47,321 bases of DNA from the NCBI GenBank assembly GCA_014380815.1, contig JACMJB010000017.1, forward strand, positions 1 to 47,321. Reading direction: 5' to 3'. The DNA is from Armatimonadota bacterium. Its GTDB lineage: Bacteria; Armatimonadota; Armatimonadia; Armatimonadales; Armatimonadaceae. Numbering within the stretch: position 1 is the first letter of the stretch; each line of letters starts with the position of its first letter. This document shows, piece after piece, positions 40,774 to 47,321 of the stretch. The notes beneath the pieces were generated by a model. That model had not been told where the DNA came from, did no database searches, and saw only the letters and a list, made by a program, of their open reading frames with translations. Made by a program: the position numbers and the translations under genes.

Positions 40774-43700
40774 ATGCGACGACGCTTCAGTTGGCTTGGA
40801 AAATTCTGCACGGTGCGCGGCGCGGTCTTTGGACTAACGGCAGCTCTTGCGCTCCTGCTTGCCGCCTCGGAGCGGCAGGCCGTCTCCAGCAATGAATCGA
40901 AGGCTCCGCCCGTCTCCGCCGAGGCATCGGCGTTTTTTGAGACCAAGGTCCGCCCGGTCCTTGCGGACAACTGTACCATGTGCCATGGGCCTGAAGAAAA
41001 CCTCGGTGGCCTCAGGCTCGACTCCCGAGAGGCACTGCTTCGGGGAGGGGACTCCGGCCCGGCAATGGTCCCCGGTGATCCCGACCGCAGCCTTCTCCTA
41101 AGCGTCGTGCGCCACTCGGGCAAGATCAAAATGCCGAAGGGTGGCAGATTGAAAGACGCCGAGATCGGAGCGCTGGCGGACTGGGTGCGCAGCGGCGCTC
41201 CGTGGCCCCGCACGCAGAGGGCTGCGTCGCTTTCCGAAACGTTCACTGTGGCAAAAGAGCCTGCGCTGACCCCGGATCAGCGTCGGTTCTGGTCGCTCCG
41301 ACCGGTCCGCAGCCCCCTCCTCCCCCCGGTCAAACACCAGACCTGGGGCCAGTCGCCCCTCGATCGTTTCGTGCTGGCAAAACTGGAAGCAAAAGGGCTG
41401 AAACCGGCCCCGCCTGCGTCTAAGCGCGCTCTGATCCGGCGGGTGACGTTCGATCTAATCGGTCTTCCCCCGACACCGGCCGAAGTGGACGCCTTTCTCT
41501 CGGACCGGACGCCGGAAGCGTTCGCGAAGGTCGTGGATCGGTTGCTGTCATCGCCAAGGTACGGGGAGAAAAGCGCGCGCCACTGGCTGGACGTGGCCCG
41601 CTATGCGGATACCAAGGGCTATGTTTTCACCGAGGACCGAAACTACCCGAATGCGTATACCTACCGGGACTGGGTGATCGAAGCGCTGAACAAAGACCTG
41701 CCCTATGACCGGTTTATTCAGTTGCAGCTTGCCGCGGATCGTCTGCCGCTCCCCTCCAGCGGCGACAAAAAACAGCTTGCCGCGCTCGGATTTCTGACGG
41801 TGGGGCGACGCTTCCTCAATAATACACACGACATCATTGATGATCGAATTGATGTGACAATGCGGGGTTTTCAGGGGTTCACGGTTGCGTGCGCGCGCTG
41901 CCACAACCACAAATTCGACCCGATCCCCACGAAAGACTACTACTCACTTTACGGGGTTTTTGCCTCGACCCGGGAAACCGAGCCGATCATCGCCCCGGAC
42001 GCTGTTGCCGCGCCTTATGCGGCCCATGACGCCAAATTCCAGTCGGCACGCGGAGAGGCGGAAGCGGTTGTCCGCACCCAGACCGCACGGCTTCGCGAGG
42101 CCGCCAAAACAAATTCGTCGCTCGAGGGGCCGATCAAGCAGGCACTGCAGGCGGTGCGACTGGGCGAGCTTCCTCAGGGGGATCATCTGCTGAAGCTGGA
42201 AGCGGGATTCGAGCCGCCGGAACGAAGGCGGCTCGTAGCTCTACGCTCGCAAATAGAGACGCTGAGACAGACGTATCCGCCAGCCCCGCCGAAGGCGATG
42301 GCGCTGACCGACCTGGAGACACCGGTGACCCCACGAGTCTTCAAGCGCGGCAATGCTTCGAATCCCGGCGATGTGGTGCCGCGCCGCTTTCTACTGGCAC
42401 TGTCGCCAAAAGACCGACCACGCCCCGAGTGGAACGGGGGCAGCGGGCGGCTGGAACTCGCTCGTGCGATTGCGTCAAAAGAGAATCCCCTGACCGCTCG
42501 CGTGTTTGTCAACCGGGTCTGGATGCAGCATTTTGGAGCCGGAATCGTGCGGACGCCGTCGGATTTCGGCAGGCAGGGGGAGCGGCCGACCCACCCGGAA
42601 CTGCTGGATCACCTGTCCGCGCGGTTCATGGAAAGCGGCTGGTCCATCAAAAAACTGCATCGCCGGATTCTTCTCTCCAGCACGTACCAGCAGAGCAGCG
42701 AGATCAACCCCAAAAGCGTTGCCGCCGACCCGGAGAACCGGTTTTTGTGGCGGATGAACCGCCGCCGTCTGGATCTTGAACAGATGCGCGATGCCCTCTT
42801 CCTTGCTTCCGGGAAACTCGACACCAGCAGCCTCGGCGGGCCATCCGTGGAGCTTTGGGAAGCGCCGTTCAGCGTGCGCCGAGCGGTCTACGGGCGGGTC
42901 GAGCGCCAGAATCTGCCGGGAACGTTTCGTACCTTCGACTTCGCCAGTCCGGATGCCACCAGTGCCCAGCGGTTCCAGACCACGGTTCCGCAGCAGGCGC
43001 TGTTTTTGATGAATAGCCCCCTCGCGATTGACCAAGCGCGCGCCCTCGCAGGCCGGACGGAGGTGATGGCAAAGCCAGCCGGGGCTGCCCGTATCCGGCA
43101 GTTGTATCTTCTGCTGTTCAGCCGGCTACCGACCGCCGGGGAAGTGGCGGTTGGGGCGCGGTTTCTTGGGAACTCTGACCCTGAGGAGTCCCCGCCGGAG
43201 ATGTCCGGTTCCCCGTGGCGCTATGGTTACGGTGAGTACGACGCTGGCGCCGCGCGCACGGCGAAGTACCAGTCGCTGACCCATTTCACGGGTAAGTGGT
43301 ATCAGGGCAACAGCCAATTTCCGGACTCGGCTTTGCGATCTTTGCTGCTGAACGCAGGGGGCGGCCATCCGGGTGGCTCGGCGAGGCAGGCAGCAATTCG
43401 GCGATGGACGGCTCCCATCAGCGGAACCGTCGCCATCACGGGAACGCTTCGGCATGCTTCAAGTCAAGGCGATGGTATCCGGGGGCGCGTCGTATCCAGC
43501 CGCCTGGGCCTGCTTGGGGAGTGGGTGGTTCACCACGGTTCAGTCGCTGCGGCAGTGGCAGACGTTGCGGTCATCAAAGGAGACACGCTGGACTTCATGG
43601 TAGATTGCCGGACCGGTGATGCCTTTGACAGCTTTGCCTGGTCTCCGGTAATCACCAGAGCGGGCAGTGGAGACGCCTGGCAAGGAGAGTCTCAATTCGC

Positions 43701-43797
43701 TGGCCCGGCAAAGAGCCCACTTGCCAAGCCGCTGACAAAATGGGAGCAGTACGCTCAGGCGCTCTTGATGACCAATGAGTTCACATTCCTCGACTGA
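40774..43797 (+). CDS. PSCyt1 (heme c)-DUF1549-DUF1553 protein with inserted C-terminal domain
   Basis: 1007 residues from ATG 40774 (in-frame GTG at 40753 possible). Signal peptide about 1-34 (VRGAVFGLTAALALLLAAS), then a cytochrome-c-like PSCyt1 domain with heme motif Cys67-x2-Cys70-His71 (NCTMCHG) and an axial-ligand-type Met (KMPKGGRL). DUF1549 (about 190-400; GLPPTPAEVDAFL, HWLDVARYADTKGYVFTEDR, CARCHNHKFDPIPTKDYYSLYG) has a second CxxCH. DUF1553 (about 560-800; LARAIASKENPLTARVFVNRVWMQHFG, RRILLSSTYQQSS) follows. Residues about 810-970 are an inserted beta-rich domain before the normal DUF1553 end (KWEQYAQALLMTNEFTFLD). Function unknown; usually paired with DUF1501, as here. Confidence 0.9.
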   Translation: MRRRFSWLGKFCTVRGAVFGLTAALALLLAASERQAVSSNESKAPPVSAEASAFFETKVRPVLADNCTMCHGPEENLGGLRLDSREALLRGGDSGPAMVPGDPDRSLLLSVVRHSGKIKMPKGGRLKDAEIGALADWVRSGAPWPRTQRAASLSETFTVAKEPALTPDQRRFWSLRPVRSPLLPPVKHQTWGQSPLDRFVLAKLEAKGLKPAPPASKRALIRRVTFDLIGLPPTPAEVDAFLSDRTPEAFAKVVDRLLSSPRYGEKSARHWLDVARYADTKGYVFTEDRNYPNAYTYRDWVIEALNKDLPYDRFIQLQLAADRLPLPSSGDKKQLAALGFLTVGRRFLNNTHDIIDDRIDVTMRGFQGFTVACARCHNHKFDPIPTKDYYSLYGVFASTRETEPIIAPDAVAAPYAAHDAKFQSARGEAEAVVRTQTARLREAAKTNSSLEGPIKQALQAVRLGELPQGDHLLKLEAGFEPPERRRLVALRSQIETLRQTYPPAPPKAMALTDLETPVTPRVFKRGNASNPGDVVPRRFLLALSPKDRPRPEWNGGSGRLELARAIASKENPLTARVFVNRVWMQHFGAGIVRTPSDFGRQGERPTHPELLDHLSARFMESGWSIKKLHRRILLSSTYQQSSEINPKSVAADPENRFLWRMNRRRLDLEQMRDALFLASGKLDTSSLGGPSVELWEAPFSVRRAVYGRVERQNLPGTFRTFDFASPDATSAQRFQTTVPQQALFLMNSPLAIDQARALAGRTEVMAKPAGAARIRQLYLLLFSRLPTAGEVAVGARFLGNSDPEESPPEMSGSPWRYGYGEYDAGAARTAKYQSLTHFTGKWYQGNSQFPDSALRSLLLNAGGGHPGGSARQAAIRRWTAPISGTVAITGTLRHASSQGDGIRGRVVSSRLGLLGEWVVHHGSVAAAVADVAVIKGDTLDFMVDCRTGDAFDSFAWSPVITRAGSGDAWQGESQFAGPAKSPLAKPLTKWEQYAQALLMTNEFTFLD

Positions 43798-43820
43798 AGA
43801 CGAGGGGGGCAACAGGCGAA

Positions 43821-45296
43821 ATGATGTCACAGTACGACCATGAACAATCGCTAAGAGATCAGTTCTTGACCCGACGGCAACTGCTGGGGCGCCTGGGAAA
43901 CGGTTTTGCGATGCTCGGACTGACCGGAGTTCTGGGGGCGGAGGGAATGCTGACAGCCACTCCCGCCGAGGCGAGTGGTGCCTCGAACCGACTGAACCCA
44001 CTTGCCCCGCGAATGCCGCCGCTTCCCGCAAAGGCGAAGCGGGTCATTTTTCTGTTTATGAACGGCGGGCCATCCCATGTGGATACGTTCGACCCGAAGC
44101 CGATGCTGACCAAATACCACGGCAAGGCCCTTCCGCTCCCAAACCTTGCGACCGAGCGAAAGACCGGGGTCGCGCTGGGGTCGCCATTCGGATTTCAGAA
44201 GCACGGGAAGAGTGGAATCGAAGTCAGCGAGATCTTCCCCCAAGTGGCAAAGCACGTGGATGATATGGTGGTCATTCGCTCCCTTCACGCGGACGTACCG
44301 AACCACGAACCCTCGCTGCTGCTGATGAACTGCGGAGATGCGCGCCAGATACGCCCGAGCCTGGGTTCGTGGGTGACCTATGGCCTGGGGACCGCAAACC
44401 AGAATCTGCCGGGTTACATCGCGATGTGTCCGGGCGGGTTTCCGATTCAAGAGACGCAGAACTGGCAGTCGGGTTTTCTGCCGGGCGTTCTCGCTGGTAC
44501 CTACATTGACCCAAATCAGACCAACATCGAAAAAATCGTCGAGCACATCCGCAACAATTCCGAGGGGACCAAGCAGCAACGGGCGCAGCTTGATCTGGTT
44601 CAGTCGCTGAATCAGCAGCATCTGGAGCAGCGCCAGCACGACGCCCCCCTGGAATCGCGAATCCAAAGCTTTGAGCTTGCCTACCGGATGCAGTCGGAGG
44701 CGAGCGACGCTTTCGATGTCGAGCGGGAACCACAAAGTATCCGAGAACTCTATGGCGAGGGCGCCTATGCCCGTCAGTGCCTGATCGCGCGACGGCTGGC
44801 GGAGCGCGGTGTCCGGTTCATCCAGCTGTATCACGGCGCGGGTCAGCCCTGGGACAACCACGACGACATCGAATCCGGCCACCGAAATCTCGCCAGAGAG
44901 TGCGACCAGGCGATCGGCGCACTGCTGACCGATCTCAAACAGCGCGGGATGCTGGACGAAACGCTGGTGATCTGGGGCGGAGAGTTCGGGCGGACACCGA
45001 CGGTGGAACTGCCAACACCGGGCGCAAATGCCGGAAAGCAGAACGGGCGCGACCATAACCACTATGGCTTCACGATGTGGATGGCGGGCGGCGGTGTGAA
45101 GGGAGGAACCGTCTACGGGGCGACCGACGAGTTCGGTTTCAAGGCGCGGGAGAACCCGGTCCATGTCCATGATCTCCATGCGACGATCCTGCGCCTGCTG
45201 GGCTTCGACCATACAAAACTGACCTACCGCTACGCGGGCCGGGATTTTCGCCTGACTGATGTCCATGGTAATGTCATCACCGATCTGATCGCCTGA
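43821..45296 (+). CDS. DUF1501 protein, Tat-exported, alkaline-phosphatase-fold-like
   Basis: 491 residues. Tat signal TRRQLLGRLGNGFAMLGLTGVLG near residue 18 predicts export. The mature part is DUF1501: VIFLFMNGGPSHVDTFDPKP (first metal-type Asp/His), VVIRSLHADVPNHEPSLLLMNCG, PGYIAMCPGG, GEFGRTPT, GRDHNHYGFTMWMAGGGVKGG, and VHDLHATILRLLGFDHTKLTYRYAGRDFRLTD at the end. The fold relates to sulfatases and alkaline phosphatases; activity unproven. Starts 23 bp after the PSCyt1/DUF1549 gene, a pairing seen throughout Planctomycetota and related phyla, so the two probably act together in the envelope. Confidence 0.92.
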   Translation: MMSQYDHEQSLRDQFLTRRQLLGRLGNGFAMLGLTGVLGAEGMLTATPAEASGASNRLNPLAPRMPPLPAKAKRVIFLFMNGGPSHVDTFDPKPMLTKYHGKALPLPNLATERKTGVALGSPFGFQKHGKSGIEVSEIFPQVAKHVDDMVVIRSLHADVPNHEPSLLLMNCGDARQIRPSLGSWVTYGLGTANQNLPGYIAMCPGGFPIQETQNWQSGFLPGVLAGTYIDPNQTNIEKIVEHIRNNSEGTKQQRAQLDLVQSLNQQHLEQRQHDAPLESRIQSFELAYRMQSEASDAFDVEREPQSIRELYGEGAYARQCLIARRLAERGVRFIQLYHGAGQPWDNHDDIESGHRNLARECDQAIGALLTDLKQRGMLDETLVIWGGEFGRTPTVELPTPGANAGKQNGRDHNHYGFTMWMAGGGVKGGTVYGATDEFGFKARENPVHVHDLHATILRLLGFDHTKLTYRYAGRDFRLTDVHGNVITDLIA

Positions 45297-45316
45297 CGGG
45301 CCTGGAGAGGCATCGG

Positions 45317-45345
45317 TTGCCGTTCTCCTGGCCGCGCCGCATAAT
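45317..45345 (+). promoter_or_regulatory. hisG promoter
   Basis: TTGCCG (45317-45322), 17-nt spacer, CATAAT (45340-45345). Predicted start about 45351-45353, so the hisG ATG at 45354 would be at or within 3 nt of the mRNA 5' end. Confidence 0.65.
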
Positions 45346-45353
45346 ATGGTGCT

Positions 45354-46226
45354 ATGATTTTGAAACTCGGCCTGCCGAAAGGCAGCCTCCAGGATGCAAC
45401 CTTTAAATTGTTCGCCAACGCAGGCTGGGAGATCCGGGTGGATTCCCGGTCGTACCAGCCCACGGTGGATGACCCTGAAATCTCCGCGCTGCTGATCCGT
45501 CCGCAGGAGATTCCGCGCTACCTGGAGGACGGCATTTTGGATGCCGGGTTGACCGGCAAGGACTGGATCGAAGACAACGGGGCTGATGTTCACGAGGTCT
45601 GCGAGCTGACCTATTCCAAGGCGACTCGAAATGCTATCCGCGTGGTGCTTGCTGCGCCGCAGGACTCCCCTATCGAGGGACCGAAGGATCTGGCGGGCAA
45701 GCGGATCGCGACCGAATACGTGCAGCTGACGGAGCGATACTTCAGATCCCATGGCGTTCCCGATGTCAAGGTCGAATTTTCCTGGGGTGCATGCGAGGTG
45801 AAGGTGCCCGTCCTTGCGGATGCGATCGTGGTGAACACCGAGACCGGTTCGAGTCTGCGCGCCCACAACCTTCGGATCGTGGATACGCTGCTGACTTCGA
45901 CCACGCGATTCGTCGCGAACCATGACGCCTGGGCTGATCCGCTCAAGCGCGCCAAGATCGAGGACATGGCGCTCCTTCTAACCGGTGCGCTCAACGCCCA
46001 CGCGCTCGTGGGCCTCAAGATGAATGTCTCGGAGAGCAAGCTGAGCGAGGTTGTGGCGCAGCTTCCCTCGCTGAAACGCCCCACGGTCTCGCCGCTGTAC
46101 GCCGATTCCGGATTTGCCATCGAGATCATCATCGAGGAAAAGCAGGCTCGCGATCTGATCCCGCGCCTGAAGCGGGCGGGAGCGGAGGGACTGGTCGAGT
46201 ATCCGCTGAACAAAGTAGTCTATTGA
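45354..46226 (+). CDS. hisG: ATP phosphoribosyltransferase, long form
   Basis: 290 residues. Opening [24 protein letters not shown], the PRPP-binding region ([21 protein letters not shown]), and a C-terminal regulatory domain (about 215-290; [46 protein letters not shown]). This is the long HisG form, a self-sufficient hexamer inhibited by histidine that does not need HisZ. It joins ATP and PRPP in the first step of histidine synthesis. No ribosome site precedes ATG 45354; the promoter geometry implies a leaderless mRNA. No other his gene is adjacent; a dehydrogenase gene follows 30 bp downstream. Confidence 0.95.
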   Translation: MILKLGLPKGSLQDATFKLFANAGWEIRVDSRSYQPTVDDPEISALLIRPQEIPRYLEDGILDAGLTGKDWIEDNGADVHEVCELTYSKATRNAIRVVLAAPQDSPIEGPKDLAGKRIATEYVQLTERYFRSHGVPDVKVEFSWGACEVKVPVLADAIVVNTETGSSLRAHNLRIVDTLLTSTTRFVANHDAWADPLKRAKIEDMALLLTGALNAHALVGLKMNVSESKLSEVVAQLPSLKRPTVSPLYADSGFAIEIIIEEKQARDLIPRLKRAGAEGLVEYPLNKVVY

Positions 46227-46256
46227 CCCTCACATTTCTTCAAGGAAGCAGAACAA

Positions 46257-47321
46257 ATGAGCAGCGAGAACGGCGCCTCGTCCGGCGCGACGCTCCGAGT
46301 GGGGATTATCGGAGCCGGTAAGCCCTGGAAGACGGAGGGCAGCACGGGCTTCGGAATGTCACGAGCGCATGCAGATGGGTACAACTGTCTTCCCCAGTGC
46401 CGGATCGTCGCGGTGTGCGATCTGATTCGGGAGCGCGCCGAAGAGTTCAATGAGACCAAAGTGGGCGGGCAGGCGGAGATCTACCAAGACTATCCGACGA
46501 TGCTCTCGGAGGCCAGTCTCGATATGGTCTCGGTCTGCACCTGGCCCGACCTCCACGCCCCGGTGGTGCTCGCCGCCGCCGCCGCGGGGGTCCGCGCGAT
46601 CCACTGCGAAAAGCCTATGGCCGCGACCTGGGGCGAGGCCCGGCAAATGGAGCAGACATGCCGCGAACGCGGTGTCCAGCTCACGTTCAACCACCAGCGG
46701 CGTTTTCTGGACACGTTTCAGGCCGCCCGCCGGCTGCTGAAAGAGGGGACAATCGGCGAACTCAAGCGGATCGAGGGTTCGTGTGGGGATCTCAGCGATT
46801 GGGGAACGCACTGGCTCGATATGTTTGGCTTCTATAATGATGAAGTCCCTGGTGAGTGGGTCATGGCCCAGGTAGATGTCCGGAGGCCCCGGCTGGTTTT
46901 CGGGGTTCCCGTCGAGTCGCAGGGGATCTGCTGCATCCGTTACCGAAACGGTGTCCATGCGCTGCTGTACACCGGTGAAGAAGCGGCGGAGATCGTTGGT
47001 TGCGCGAACCGTCTCATCGGCACGGAGGGCGTGATCGAGGTGCACAGCGAGGCCCCGAATGTGCGTTATCGGACGAGCCAGGACAATAAATGGCAAACGG
47101 TGGAAACAACAGAAGGACTGCATGATGGCGTCGCCAACATCCGCTCGGTGGGGGATGCGGTGGCGGCTCTTGTTGAAGGGCGCCGTCCGTTGCACAGCAG
47201 CGCCCACGCGATCCAGTCCACCGAGATCATCTTTGCGGCCTACGAGTCCGCGCGGCGCCGGGGGCGGATTGACCTTCCACTGACCGGGGTGGAAGACTCA
47301 CCGCTGCGCGCGATGATCGCG
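46257..47321 (+). CDS. Gfo/Idh/MocA-family dehydrogenase, 3' end beyond window
   Basis: 355 codons are visible; the frame is open to the right window edge. ATG 46257 has AAGGA 9 nt upstream. N-terminal Rossmann domain: LRVGIIGAGKPWKTEGSTGFG, CRIVAVCDLIRERAEEF, VSVCTWPDLHAPVVLAAAAAG, and the catalytic IHCEKPMAAT (EKP with the conserved Lys). A Gfo/Idh/MocA C-terminal domain follows (RRLLKEGTIGELKRIEG, LIGTEGVIEV, HDGVANIRSVGDAVAAL). Oxidoreductases of this family use NAD(P) on sugars, inositols or nucleotide sugars; substrate unknown. Close to hisG (30 bp) but unlikely to be functionally linked. Confidence 0.9.
   Translation, partial: MSSENGASSGATLRVGIIGAGKPWKTEGSTGFGMSRAHADGYNCLPQCRIVAVCDLIRERAEEFNETKVGGQAEIYQDYPTMLSEASLDMVSVCTWPDLHAPVVLAAAAAGVRAIHCEKPMAATWGEARQMEQTCRERGVQLTFNHQRRFLDTFQAARRLLKEGTIGELKRIEGSCGDLSDWGTHWLDMFGFYNDEVPGEWVMAQVDVRRPRLVFGVPVESQGICCIRYRNGVHALLYTGEEAAEIVGCANRLIGTEGVIEVHSEAPNVRYRTSQDNKWQTVETTEGLHDGVANIRSVGDAVAALVEGRRPLHSSAHAIQSTEIIFAAYESARRRGRIDLPLTGVEDSPLRAMIA

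Noticed and set aside
43851-45923. 690-codon minus-strand open frame antisense to the DUF1501 and hisG genes
   Set aside because: Both plus-strand genes have full conserved families; the antisense frame is an effect of high-GC codon use and has no domain.

Overview
The window reads as a chromosomal segment of a high-GC, diderm, heterotrophic bacterium. An Omp85 barrel protein, Spy/LTxxQ-type periplasmic proteins and a MurQ recycling enzyme point to an outer membrane. A 'stalk' (copper amine oxidase N-terminal-like) secreted protein, a PSCyt1/DUF1549/DUF1553 plus DUF1501 pair, a long-form HisG and sigma70-type promoters of TTGACx-N17-TATAAT form suggest Armatimonadota or a close neighbour (Planctomycetota/Acidobacteriota-like gene content). 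This is inference from gene content; no rRNA is present to confirm it. I see no tRNA, rRNA, CRISPR array, insertion sequence or prophage.

Layout. 1-1.4 kb: tail of tatA, secG, an unreported 27-residue membrane peptide, and a divergent lexA. 1.7-9.2 kb: Omp85 protein, then a minus-strand block of a PiT phosphate transporter, a barrel-sandwich/KOW-like unknown, a methyltransferase and typA. 9.5-14.1 kb: a GAF-GGDEF-EAL c-di-GMP enzyme, two unknowns and an FAD reductase. 14.3-19.5 kb: YciF-like ferritin, fabI, an MBL-fold protein, two LTxxQ paralogues and pyrG. 19.5-28 kb: TPR lipoprotein, rhamnulokinase-like kinase, a small unknown, a Lon-N-domain protein, a four-gene minus operon (HIT, family 4 UDG, glutamine cyclotransferase, HAD) and a stalk-domain protein. 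28-35 kb: FmdB zinc ribbon, a murQ/nuclease-like/zinc-ribbon membrane operon, a multispanning glycosyltransferase-like protein, a Tat-exported phosphoesterase and oligoendopeptidase F. 35-47 kb: a possible structured RNA, HNH nuclease, Xer recombinase, a run of closely spaced plus-strand genes (two GT4 glycosyltransferases, a SurA-like protein, the PSCyt1/DUF1549 and DUF1501 pair), hisG and the start of a Gfo/Idh/MocA dehydrogenase.

The most noteworthy signals are regulatory. (1) The LexA homologue has Gly at both catalytic Ser and Lys positions and Thr at the scissile Ala, with the E. coli Ser-Lys spacing of 37 kept exactly. Its near-consensus promoter carries a 10-bp palindrome in the spacer, suggesting a repressor that cannot self-cleave. 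(2) The predicted pyrG transcript starts GGGC and carries a C-rich loop in a hairpin covering the ribosome binding site, resembling the CTP-sensing reiterative-transcription logic known for pyrG in Firmicutes. (3) A strong promoter at 35267-35296 precedes about 230 nt with long-range pairing and a terminator-like hairpin, so it may be a small RNA or regulatory leader ahead of the HNH gene. (4) Several genes have their -10 element 6-8 nt from the start codon, implying leaderless mRNAs. Protein architecture oddities include a Pro/Ala-rich insertion inside a POTRA domain and an extra domain splitting the end of DUF1553.
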